This document shows, one piece after another, positions 1 to 7,639 of a DNA stretch of 38,091 nt (position 1 is its first letter; each line of letters begins with the position of its first letter). The notes under the pieces are model-generated. The model had not been told where the DNA came from. It was given only the letters and a program-made list of their open reading frames with translations, and did no database searches. The stretch is from Bacteroidota bacterium (GTDB lineage: Bacteria; Bacteroidota; Bacteroidia; Bacteroidales; F082). The stretch spans positions 1-38,091 of the forward strand of contig QIKE01000019.1 of assembly GCA_003232915.1 (NCBI GenBank). The letters run 5' to 3'. The position numbers and the translations under genes were made by a program.

Positions 1-1
1 T

Positions 2-280
2 GCCGCTTAACATGGCTAACCCTTGTTCGGTAAAAGCATAGGGCAAGGCTGTTTTTGGCCTTTTCTCGGGGTATGTCATCACAATTTGTGACAACATTGT
101 TTCCCATTCGTTTTTAGTAAGTTGAAACATAAAATCAGGGGGAAAGCGTTTTATATTTCTTTTTACTGCTTGGTTTAAAACCCTTGTTTCCACTTCATAA
201 AGCGCTGCAAGGTCAAAATCTAACATTATTTTTTGTCCTCTTACTTCGTAAATTTTGTTTTGAATAACCTGTAATTGCAT
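2..280 (-). CDS. ORF6N domain protein, 3' end outside window
   Basis: The first 93 codons of an ORF6N (KilA-N-related) DNA-binding domain protein run off the left edge. The start is the ATG at 280-278. The N-terminus has the family's pattern: IYEVRGQKIMLDFDLAALYEV, then a VLNQAVKRN block, an RFPPDFMFQLT block, and PYAFTEQGLAMLS near the visible end. ORF6N proteins are common on phages, plasmids and integrative elements in Bacteroidota; their exact role is usually unknown. It lies 22 bp downstream of a broken helix-turn-helix gene on the same strand, so both are probably leftovers of one integrated element beside mnmE. The visible part is intact; whether the full gene is intact cannot be seen. 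Confidence 0.8.
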   Translation of the reverse strand, partial: MQLQVIQNKIYEVRGQKIMLDFDLAALYEVETRVLNQAVKRNIKRFPPDFMFQLTKNEWETMLSQIVMTYPEKRPKTALPYAFTEQGLAMLSG

Positions 281-301
281 TTTGTTTATTTTAAAAGTTT
301 T

Positions 302-840
302 TTATTTTAAAAGTTTATCAATAATTGTTTTCGGTACATAAGCATACCAACCTTTTTTTATTTTGGGTATATTGTTTCGTTCTATTATTGCGTATAATGC
401 CCTATCGGAAATGCCGTATTTGTCCTGTACTTCGGTAAGGGTATAACAGTCTAAGTTCGTATTGTTTCGGTTGGGGCTGTACATGTTTGGGATGTCCAAA
501 TAATTTGTCAAGGTCTGAACGTCTTAAAATGGTTCGTCTTCCTGATTTTCCTCTAATAAGTTCTCCCCGTTCAATCATGCTAAACCGTACGCCGGCTTAT
601 TCCTACTAGCTTACAGGTTTCCGCAATGCTTAAAAATTCCTTTGCTTTTAGCTCCTCAATAGGTTTTAAAATAATCCGGCTTGCGTGCTGGTTTAATGCC
701 TGCACCTTTTCGGTACGTTTCCGGGCTTTGTATGCCGCACTTGCGCACTTGTGAGAACAGTACTTTGTAACTGTGGTTTGCGCTATAAACTCTTTACCAC
801 AGTGCTGACAAATTTTTTGTACCTTAATATTACTGCTCAG
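302..840 (-). pseudogene. Excisionase-like helix-turn-helix protein, frameshifted
   Basis: Three reading-frame pieces make one protein of a family found on Bacteroidota mobile elements. Piece 1 (840 to about 583) has a zinc-ribbon-like N-terminus (KICQHCGKEF, then KYCSHKCAS) and the beginning of a helix-turn-helix (KEFLSIAETCKLVGISRRTV), ending at a TAG at 582-580. Piece 2 resumes one base over with SMIERGELIRGKSGRRTILR and DLDKLF. Piece 3 (from about 455 to 302) gives DCYTLTEVQDKYGISDRALY and a GWYAYVPK end. One missing base near 583 and another shift near 455 restore a single frame of about 180 codons. Family members as I recall them begin MSSNIKVQKIC; here that position (840-838) is CTG. 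The protein probably served as an excision or regulatory factor for a neighbouring integrase that is not in the window. Confidence 0.72.
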
Positions 841-950
841 TTTGTGCCTATGTGTGTCAAGTTGTGCCTATGTGTGTCTATACGTGCCATAATTTCGCCT
901 TAAAAAGGTTGAATTTGTACCTTAATTCTCAAGGTACAACAAAGGTACAA
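817..950. repeat. Repeated AAGGTACAA / TTGTACCTT sites
   Basis: The 9-mer TTGTACCTT occurs at 817-825 and 915-923. Its reverse complement AAGGTACAA occurs at 931-939 and 942-950. The copies at 915 and 931 form a perfect inverted repeat with a 7-bp spacer, and the one at 942 follows in direct repeat. Such clustered short sites about 120 bp from a probable integration site resemble arm-type integrase or excisionase binding sites. The repeats are seen; their function is inferred. Confidence 0.6.
842..878. repeat. 20-bp tandem duplication
   Basis: The 17-mer TTGTGCCTATGTGTGTC occurs at 842-858 and again at 862-878, a period of 20 bp. It lies just upstream of the broken helix-turn-helix gene. Removing one unit puts an upstream ATG (890-888, minus strand) in frame with the gene, so the duplication may have broken an alternative start. 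Confidence 0.75.
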
Positions 951-1006
951 AATCATACATGATAAACAACAAGTAACACAAAATAATTATAAACAATGAA
1001 CAATAA

Positions 1007-1034
1007 AAAAGCCCTGTAAACAAGGCTCTTTGTG
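1007..1034. terminator. Hairpin after mnmE, possible terminator
   Basis: AAAAAAGCCCTG, a TAAA loop and CAAGGCTCTTTG form an imperfect hairpin with two mismatches, flanked by A and T runs. It lies about 40 bp beyond the mnmE stop codon. On the minus strand it would end mnmE transcripts. Confidence 0.35.
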
Positions 1035-1072
1035 TGTTTTTAAATGTTTTATATTTGTTTGTTTTGTGGTGG

Positions 1073-2458
1073 TTACTTTCCGATACAAAACTTTGAAAAT
1101 ATTGAATTCAATATCTCGTCGCTAGTAACTTCACCGGTGATGGCTCCGAGATGATAAAGTGCCATAAGATCGGTAGGGATGTTGTTTTCAAAACCCTTTT
1201 CTACCTGTCCGAGTGCAGAGAGTGCCTGGCTAATGGCTTCAAAATGTCTTGAATTGTTAACTAAAATATCTCCGTTGAAATTTTTGTTTTTCACTGCATT
1301 GACCAATGTTTCGGCGAGCAAATGAATGTTTTCGTGTCGTTTAGCCGAAACAAAAACGGTTTCCAATTCTAAAATTTCTTTCAGATGAGCAGGAATTTCC
1401 TCCAACCGGTCGATTTTGTTTGCCACAAGGAGAAATGTTTTATCATTGTTGCGAATATAAGTTTTGAATTCGTTAAGCACTTGCTCCATACTTTCGGAGT
1501 TTACATCGCTAATATCGCAAACATATAATATAATGTTGGCTTGTTTAATTTTTTCGTAAGTCCGTTCGATTCCCATATTTTCGATAGTGTTGTCCGAATG
1601 ACGCAGACCTGCCGTATCAATAAATCGGAACGAGTAGCCTTCAATAACTATTGTGTCTTCGATTGCGTCTCGAGTAGTTCCGGGAATTTCCGATACCAAT
1701 GCTTTTTCTTCGTTCAAAATAGAATTCAACAGCGTCGATTTTCCCACATTGGGTTTTCCGATAATAGCTACCGGTATACCTTTTTTCAGCACATTGCCAA
1801 GTCTAAATGATGTTTTAAGTTTAAATAGTTCAATTTTTATAGTTTCAAGCAAAGTCGTCATTTGACTACGGTCGGCAAATTCCACATTTTCTTCACTAAA
1901 GTCGAGTTCGAGTTCTATCAAGGAGGCAAGATGCAATAGTTGCTTACGTAATTCTTTAATTTTGTTAGAAAAACCACCTCGCATTTGGTCGATAGCCATA
2001 GTGTGGGCTGTTTTAGATTGCGAAGCGATGAGGTCGGCTACTGCTTCGGCCTGCAACAAGTCAATTTTGCCATTTAGAAAAGCCCGTAGTGTAAATTCGC
2101 CAGGCTTGGCCATACGTGCACCTTTTTCGATAAGAAGCTCTAATATACGTTGTTGGATAAACTCAGATCCGTGGCACGAAATTTCCACAACCTCTTCACC
2201 GGTATAGGAATGCGGACTTTTAAAATAGCTCACCAACACTTCGTCCAATTCCTTTTCGTTGTCGAACAAAGTACCTAAATATAATTGATGACTCTTGATA
2301 TGAGCATTATTACCCCTCCGTTTTTCGAAAATTTGTTTTAGAATACAAAGACTCTGGTTCCCCGACAATCGCAGTACGGCAATAGCACCACGTCCCGCTG
2401 CAGTAGCAATGGCACAAATGGTATCTGCAATGTATGTTGTTGAATTTGAGTTGTTCAT
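1073..2458 (-). CDS. mnmE: tRNA modification GTPase MnmE
   Basis: MnmE acts with MnmG to build the carboxymethylaminomethyl group on U34 of several tRNAs in the cytoplasm. The 461-residue protein has the usual length and order: an N-terminal folate-binding domain (about 1-120), a helical region and an inserted G domain. The G domain shows the P loop GKPNVGKS (234-241), EIPGTTRD (257-264), DTAG (281-284), NKID (347-350) and SAK (371-373). The chain ends with the diagnostic FCIGK, whose Cys is functionally important in the family. The start is the ATG at 2458; a -7 box lies about 30 bp upstream. It is transcribed divergently from sucD. The DNA encoding the FCIGK end is a classic integration site in other bacteria, and element debris lies directly beyond it. 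Confidence 0.97.
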   Translation of the reverse strand: MNNSNSTTYIADTICAIATAAGRGAIAVLRLSGNQSLCILKQIFEKRRGNNAHIKSHQLYLGTLFDNEKELDEVLVSYFKSPHSYTGEEVVEISCHGSEFIQQRILELLIEKGARMAKPGEFTLRAFLNGKIDLLQAEAVADLIASQSKTAHTMAIDQMRGGFSNKIKELRKQLLHLASLIELELDFSEENVEFADRSQMTTLLETIKIELFKLKTSFRLGNVLKKGIPVAIIGKPNVGKSTLLNSILNEEKALVSEIPGTTRDAIEDTIVIEGYSFRFIDTAGLRHSDNTIENMGIERTYEKIKQANIILYVCDISDVNSESMEQVLNEFKTYIRNNDKTFLLVANKIDRLEEIPAHLKEILELETVFVSAKRHENIHLLAETLVNAVKNKNFNGDILVNNSRHFEAISQALSALGQVEKGFENNIPTDLMALYHLGAITGEVTSDEILNSIFSKFCIGK

Positions 2459-2486
2459 GTTTTAATTTAAAAATGATAATAAACAA

Positions 2487-2494
2487 CAAAAATA
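2487..2494 (-). promoter_or_regulatory. mnmE promoter -7 box
   Basis: TATTTTTG on the minus strand fits the Bacteroidota -7 consensus TAnnTTTG about 30 bp before the mnmE ATG. No convincing -33 TTTG is visible. Confidence 0.45.
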
Positions 2495-2528
2495 ATGAAG
2501 ATTTTCTTAACAATTACGCAAAAGGTTA

Positions 2529-2536
2529 TACCTTTG
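2529..2536 (+). promoter_or_regulatory. sucD promoter -7 box
   Basis: TACCTTTG matches TAnnTTTG 44 bp before the sucD ATG. It overlaps a dyad (AAAGGT, TAT, ACCTTT at 2522-2536) in the short divergent region shared with mnmE. The -33 match is weak. Confidence 0.55.
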
Positions 2537-2580
2537 CCAATTCTTTTTTTTGAAAAAACGTAACAGAAAATTTTATACAA

Positions 2581-3453
2581 ATGAGCGTATTAGTAGATAA
2601 AGATTCGAGAGTTGTAGTTCAGGGCTTTACAGGAAGTGAGGGCACATTCCATGCAAGTCAAATGATTGAATACGGAACCCATATTGTGGGAGGTGTTACT
2701 CCTGGAAAAGGAGGCATGGAACATCTCGGAAAACCTGTTTTCAACACGGTAAAAGATGCCGTTGACCATACAGATGCCAATGTATCGATAATTTTTGTAC
2801 CACCGGCCTTTGCTGCCGATGCCATTATGGAAGCCGCCGAAGCCGGTATCAAAGTAATTATTTGTATTACCGAAGGCATTCCTACCGAAGATATGGTGCA
2901 AGTAAAAGAATATCTTAAAGATAAAGATAGTCGCCTAATCGGCCCCAATTGTCCGGGTGTTATCTCGCCCGATGAAGCCAAAGTAGGTATTATGCCCGGC
3001 TTTATTCATCAAAAAGGTATTATAGGTATTGTTTCGCGTTCGGGTACCCTAACTTACGAAGCGGTCGATCAGTTGTCAAAAGTTGGTCTTGGACAAACTA
3101 CTGCTATCGGTATTGGTGGCGATCCCATTATCGGAACAACTACCAAAGAGGCTGTCGAACTATTTATGAACGACCCCAAAACCAAAGGTATTGTAATGAT
3201 AGGTGAAATTGGGGGAAGTATGGAAGCCGATGCAGCACATTATATTATGGAGTACGGAACAAAACCCGTTGTTAGTTTTATTGCTGGTGCTACAGCTCCC
3301 AAAGGACGCACTATGGGCCATGCCGGTGCCATTATCGGTGGAAAATCGGATACCGCCGAAGCTAAAAAAGCTATTTTACGAGAAAGCGGCGTATATGTTG
3401 TTGACTCACCAGCCGATATCGGAACAAAAATGTTTGAATTAATAAGTAATTAG
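2581..3453 (+). CDS. sucD: Succinate--CoA ligase subunit alpha
   Basis: This is the alpha subunit of succinyl-CoA synthetase, which interconverts succinyl-CoA and succinate with substrate-level nucleotide phosphorylation. All 290 residues fit the family length. Visible marks are the CoA-binding start [10 protein letters not shown] (15-24), GPNCPG (121-126), SRSGTLTYE (152-160) and the phosphohistidine loop with His247 in GHAGAI. The ATG at 2581 gives the standard [10 protein letters not shown] start. The beta subunit gene sucC is not beside it: mnmE is divergent upstream and a transposase relic lies downstream. Unlinked sucC and sucD are known in this phylum, so the enzyme is presumably completed from elsewhere. 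Confidence 0.96.
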   Translation: MSVLVDKDSRVVVQGFTGSEGTFHASQMIEYGTHIVGGVTPGKGGMEHLGKPVFNTVKDAVDHTDANVSIIFVPPAFAADAIMEAAEAGIKVIICITEGIPTEDMVQVKEYLKDKDSRLIGPNCPGVISPDEAKVGIMPGFIHQKGIIGIVSRSGTLTYEAVDQLSKVGLGQTTAIGIGGDPIIGTTTKEAVELFMNDPKTKGIVMIGEIGGSMEADAAHYIMEYGTKPVVSFIAGATAPKGRTMGHAGAIIGGKSDTAEAKKAILRESGVYVVDSPADIGTKMFELISN

Positions 3454-3606
3454 ACCCCTATGTTTGTAATTTGAAAAGGTTCGGAATATTTATCGAAAGA
3501 AAACGTTCCAAACCATATCCTTTATATAAAATAATTATGAACAAAGGTAAACAAACTATCTTTAGCGGAAAAGACATATTTATTAATTCTACTTTGGTAA
3601 ATTAAC

Positions 3607-4990
3607 TCATTCATTTTTGTAATACCTCATAATATCTTTTTCTCGTTGCTGATGACGTTTGACCGTTTGCTCTACTTCTATGTTCAGGCCATCGTTTGTC
3701 AAATTGTTAAACAAGCAGTTCTTTAACATTATTGTACAATAATTGTGGAGTATATTCTTTGTTGTTAATTCGTTGCTCTGTAACAAATACCATTGCCAAT
3801 GAAAAGTGTCATTTGGTTGTCCCATCCTTTGAAAGTTCTAACCTGATAGTTCCGATATACCTATCCCGTGACTATTGTCCATAGAAGTTCTTTCTACCCA
3901 AAATCGTTGTGCCTGCATAAATGCAAACTCTTCGGCGGTTTGTTCTTCTATCATAATATTTGATAATGAAAACTTTATCCTGTCCTTCTTATGTATGGGA
4001 ATGCGTATGATAAGTGATTGTCTTTTAACTTGCTTATCCAGATTTTGTTCGTCCCTTATCCAAACATCTGCAATATGTATATCTGCATTAAGCCAACCCT
4101 TTGTCATTTTTCTGATACGAACTTTTTTACAATCACTTTTCTTGAGTGTTTTCATATAGCGTTCTACACTAATACCTTCTATATCCATATGGAGTTTAGC
4201 AGGATACCGGCCTTTGCTTCCCTGTTCCTTCGCCGGTACTCCTATCTTTGGTTTCTTTATATATATAGTGTCATTATTGTGAACGTCAAGCGCATATTTC
4301 TTCTCAAGTGCATCAACAACGGCTTTCATTAACGCGAGGCCATATCTGGTAAAAGCCATAACCTCTTATAAAATAATATTCAACATTCCAACTTGCAATC
4401 TCTTTAATTATTTCTACTGCCAATTGGGGTTTGGTCAGAAAAACAGCCTTTTCCAAAGGTTTCCAAACTTTTTCGCATCTCTTTTTATCATTAGTCCATA
4501 TCCTTAGGCAAATACAACCTGTGGTCAATCAACGTTGCATATTTCTCCGCACAGAGACTGGCATATACCCCTAACTGACAGTTATCTATTTTTCCAATAA
4601 TGCCAACATATTGACGGGCCGGGCCGGCATACTTTGTCTCTTTCTTCAAATGAGCTTTCTCATCAATTATCAAGCCTACAGTTCCCCTACTCTTCATTAA
4701 ATAACTTGCACTCTCGGCTATGTCATGCATAAGCCCTTTAGTATTGTCCCAAGGTGAATTTGAGATCGTATGTTGCATTGATTCATAATTGCTATCCGCC
4801 GTTTTTCTATCATCCTTTCAATATTTCGCATGCCTCTTTTTGCAAAAAACAGCCCCTGAACATATTTAATTACTTTGTCTTTTACACTTTTCATCCCTAC
4901 AAGAAAACGTTTTTCAAAGCTTGAAAAAAATACTTTGAAATCACCTGATAATAAGGAGATTACATGTTTTAAATCAAGTTTTATAACAGC
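3607..4990 (-). pseudogene. IS701-type transposase relic, multiple frameshifts
   Basis: Five reading-frame fragments on the minus strand follow one DDE transposase from N- to C-terminus. They are: KRFLVGMKSVKDKVI through FAKRGMRNIERMIE (about 4990-4800); MQHTISNSPWD, LIIDEKAHLKKE, GPARQYVGIIGKIDNCQLGV and LIDHRLYLPKD (4778-4491); WTNDKKRCEKV and FLTKPQLAVEIIKE (about 4510-4390); the middle-to-C-terminal piece with RLSG-like ends and FAFMQAQRFWVERT (4359-3838); and a tail ending EKDIMRYYKNE at 3607. The LIIDE aspartate, the DNCQ block and the WVER glutamate region are the family signature. At least four frame changes make it non-functional. Terminal inverted repeats could not be identified. 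Confidence 0.85.
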
Positions 4991-5126
4991 ATAGTAATCA
5001 GAGGATTGTAAATTTGTCCGATTTGCTTAACTTTATGTATCTCATCTTGTTATGTGTTTAATTAATGTTCAAATATACAAATTATTTTTATTTTAACCAA
5101 ATGTTTTTTGGGCTATTTTTTATTTA

Positions 5127-5569
5127 TACATCACACGGGATAAATCAGGACATCATCATTTTTTAAAAAATCGGAACTTCATCTGTTTATGATTTTGTAT
5201 CTTACTGATATATCTATATTTATGTTTTGTCATAATTTTCGGCTACGCAATCGAAAATTACGCCAAAACGGTGCTGACATTTTTTATAGCACGGGTTAAA
5301 CCCGTGGAATGGCAAAGCCATTATTCCACAGGTTTAACACCCGTGGCTATTAATATTATGCACCTTCAGAGCTCTATAATCATTCTTCTGTGCGTCGAAT
5401 TTATTCGTCATGGAGGTTGCATGTCAATAAATTCTTTAAATCGGCCTTGTATTTTTGATTAAGTGATTAGAAAAATCCGGTTACATATGAAATTTGTCAC
5501 TGGGTTCATAATCTTTTGCATGCAGTTTTTTCTTCTCTGAAAATGTATAACTTTATCCCGTTTTAAGTA
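5127..5569 (-). mobile_element. IS630-like MITE, copy C, interrupted
   Basis: In minus orientation this copy matches copies A (29351-29557) and B (37712-37919) over its whole length. It starts TACTTAAAACGGGATAAA at 5569 and ends TCCCGTGTGATGTA at 5127. It is split by 239 extra bases at 5182-5420, exactly between positions that are contiguous in the other copies (CTTCA | ATGTCAA read on the plus strand). One side retains the TA target duplicate (5125-5126); the other reads TG. Without the insertion the element is 204 bp. Confidence 0.8.
5182..5420. repeat. 239-bp insertion of REP-like hairpins
   Basis: This insertion inside MITE copy C is a string of palindromes: AATTTTCG/CGAAAATT (5234-5259), CACGGGTT-A-AACCCGTG (5290-5306), AATGGC-AAA-GCCATT (5308-5322), CCACAGGTTTAACACCCGTGG (5326-5346) and CGAAT-TT-ATTCG (5396-5407). 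The core reappears at 38060-38091. Adjacent palindromes with GGGTT arms are typical of REP sequences moved by REP-associated tyrosine transposases (RAYT), but no such gene is in the window. Open frames across it are not credible genes. Confidence 0.7.
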
Positions 5570-5701
5570 TGGCAAAGTAGAATTATGAAAAACTTATTAA
5601 AAAAACTTGCTTTAGCGGTGAATGCAATCACCTTTGCCTAAGATACAGATAAAAACATTATTCATACAACAAATTATCATGGTCGTTTTCGCCGAATAGA
5701 T

Positions 5702-5709
5702 TATCTTTG
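5702..5709 (+). promoter_or_regulatory. guaA promoter -7 box, leaderless layout
   Basis: TATCTTTG matches TAnnTTTG and ends only 5 bp before the guaA ATG, so the predicted transcription start falls at or next to the start codon. A weaker alternative, CACCTTTG, lies near 5629. No clear -33 element is visible. Confidence 0.5.
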
Positions 5710-5714
5710 CCATC

Positions 5715-7244
5715 ATGCAAGAAACTATTATCATCCTTGATTTAGGCTCTCAATACACTCAGCTTATTGCACGAAGAATAAGAGAGTTAAACATTTATTG
5801 CAAAATTTATCCTTTCAACAAAATTCCCATTTTAAGTGAGTATGTTAAAGGAATCATTCTTTCGGGAAGTCCCTTTTCGGTATGCGATAAAGAAGCGCCT
5901 ATTCCCGCACTTGACGATATTCGCGGGAAGTATCCTTTGCTTGGTATATGTTATGGTGCGCAGTTTATAGCAAAACATGATGGCGGCAAGGTGATGCACT
6001 CTGCGATTCGTGAATATGGCCGCGCCAATTTAACTTATATTGAACGTTCGAACCCATTGATGCAATCACTTTCGGACGATAGTCAAGTATGGATGTCGCA
6101 TGGCGATACGATTTTGCAGTTGCCCGAAACGTTCCAAATTATTGGAAGTACTTCCAATGTAGATGTGGCTGGTTTTCAGGTACATGGCGAACCAACGTAT
6201 GGCATACAGTTTCATCCGGAGGTTTATCATACCACAGAAGGAAAGCAATTATTAAAGAATTTTGTGACAGGTATTTGTGGTTGCTCTCAAAATTGGACCT
6301 CCGTTTCGTTTATTGATACAACTATCCGTTCGTTAAAAGAAAAACTTGGCAACGACAAAGTAGTGCTTGGCCTTTCGGGAGGTGTTGACTCATCGGTGGC
6401 GGCCCTACTATTGCACCGTTCGATCGGCAAAAATCTCTTTTGTATTTTTGTAGATAATGGCTTGTTGCGTAAAAACGAGTTTCAATCGGTATTACACTCT
6501 TATAAAAATATGGGACTGAATGTAAAAGGTGTAGATGCTGCCGAAATTTTTTTAAAAGCACTAAAAGGCATTTCAGATCCTGAGGAAAAACGAAAAATCA
6601 TTGGAAAAACCTTTATTGATGTTTTCGACAAAGAAGCTCAGCATATCAAGGAAGTAAAATGGCTGGCACAAGGAACTATTTATCCCGATGTTATTGAGTC
6701 AGTTTCGGTTAATGGACCGTCATCGACTATCAAATCTCATCATAATGTCGGCGGCTTACCCAATTCTATGAAACTTAAAGTTGTAGAACCTCTCAACACG
6801 CTTTTTAAAGACGAAGTAAGACGTATTGGCAGGGCTTTGAATATGCCTCCCGAAATTCTCAACCGTCATCCTTTTCCAGGCCCAGGTCTTGGCATCAGAA
6901 TTCTTGGCGAAATAACTATCGAAAAAGTGAAAATTCTTCAAGAAGTAGATGATATTTTTGTCAGTAGTTTGAAAGAAAACAATTTGTACAACGGCATTTG
7001 GCAAGCTCTTGCCGTATTGTTACCCGTACACTCGGTAGGTGTGATGGGTGACGAACGAACTTACGAAAATGTGGTGGCTTTGCGTGCGGTGGGATCTACT
7101 GACGGTATGACTGCCGATTGGGTACGTCTCCCTTACAACTTTTTGGCAAAGATTTCAAACGATATTATTAACAAAGTAAAAGGAGTGAACCGTGTAGTTT
7201 ACGACATTAGTTCAAAACCACCCGCTACCATCGAATGGGAATAA
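5715..7244 (+). CDS. guaA: GMP synthase (glutamine-hydrolysing)
   Basis: GuaA converts XMP to GMP with ATP and glutamine in purine synthesis. The 509-residue protein has an N-terminal glutamine amidotransferase domain with Cys79 (GICYGAQ), His167 and Glu169 (FHPEV). The ATP-pyrophosphatase domain follows with the P loop SGGVDSS (221-227), and the C-terminal dimerisation domain ends PPATIEWE. The start at 5715 gives [18 protein letters not shown], the expected start of the amidotransferase domain. The gene stands alone: a MITE and relic DNA lie upstream, and a 395-bp gap with a degenerate repeat lies downstream. Confidence 0.97.
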   Translation: MQETIIILDLGSQYTQLIARRIRELNIYCKIYPFNKIPILSEYVKGIILSGSPFSVCDKEAPIPALDDIRGKYPLLGICYGAQFIAKHDGGKVMHSAIREYGRANLTYIERSNPLMQSLSDDSQVWMSHGDTILQLPETFQIIGSTSNVDVAGFQVHGEPTYGIQFHPEVYHTTEGKQLLKNFVTGICGCSQNWTSVSFIDTTIRSLKEKLGNDKVVLGLSGGVDSSVAALLLHRSIGKNLFCIFVDNGLLRKNEFQSVLHSYKNMGLNVKGVDAAEIFLKALKGISDPEEKRKIIGKTFIDVFDKEAQHIKEVKWLAQGTIYPDVIESVSVNGPSSTIKSHHNVGGLPNSMKLKVVEPLNTLFKDEVRRIGRALNMPPEILNRHPFPGPGLGIRILGEITIEKVKILQEVDDIFVSSLKENNLYNGIWQALAVLLPVHSVGVMGDERTYENVVALRAVGSTDGMTADWVRLPYNFLAKISNDIINKVKGVNRVVYDISSKPPATIEWE

Positions 7245-7365
7245 CCCATAGCACAGAAGTTTACAAACTATGAAAAGAATTACGGTTTTATGCGGTTTGG
7301 ATTGACTTACAGCAGCCACCCTCATATGTATTTAGCTTCCCTACACATCAAAGTATTATTTAATA

Positions 7366-7471
7366 CTTGTTAGAAAACATCAATTTCTTCGTTTCGTTCG
7401 CTTTGATGACTAATCGTTAGCTCTAATAAACTCATACTTCTCAAGGCTTCGCAAGTCTCGAACTTAACGTC
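7366..7471 (-). repeat. Interspersed repeat family 2, copy 1
   Basis: About 106 bp similar to 14967-15075 (109 bp); I estimate roughly 70% identity by eye. Shared blocks on the minus strand include GTTAAGTTCG/GTCAAGTTCG, ATGAGTTTATTAG, and CAAAGCGA followed by AAAC. Both copies lie between genes. This copy sits in the 395-bp gap between guaA and the LysM gene. The rest of that gap holds a 12-codon stub at 7270-7305 (MKRITVLCGLD, then stop) and the LysM promoter. Confidence 0.55.
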
Positions 7472-7606
7472 TTTTGAAAAACCACTAAAAAAATTGAGTT
7501 TTATTACGGACACTATTTAATCCTGAATTTGTATAATTTAGGAATATCAAATTGTTATTTAAACTAAAAAATATTATTTTGCGTTAGCAATATTGTAAAT
7601 TATTAG

Positions 7607-7614
7607 TATTTTTG
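7607..7614 (+). promoter_or_regulatory. LysM gene promoter -7 box
   Basis: TATTTTTG fits TAnnTTTG and ends 25 bp before the GTG start of the LysM protein. Confidence 0.45.
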
Positions 7615-7639
7615 AGATGTTAAAGAAAAAATCGCTAAG

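Noticed and set aside
5271-5462. 63-codon plus-strand frame over the REP-like insertion
   Set aside because: It runs across palindromes and the MITE junction, and the matching repeats elsewhere do not keep the frame.
5585-5641. 18-codon frame MKNLLKKLALAVNAITFA before guaA
   Set aside because: It looks like a signal peptide but has no mature part. It is probably chance or a relic.
7270-7305. MKRITVLCGLD stub after guaA, reminiscent of a LOG-family N-terminus
   Set aside because: Twelve codons are too few to assign, and nothing after the stop continues the match.
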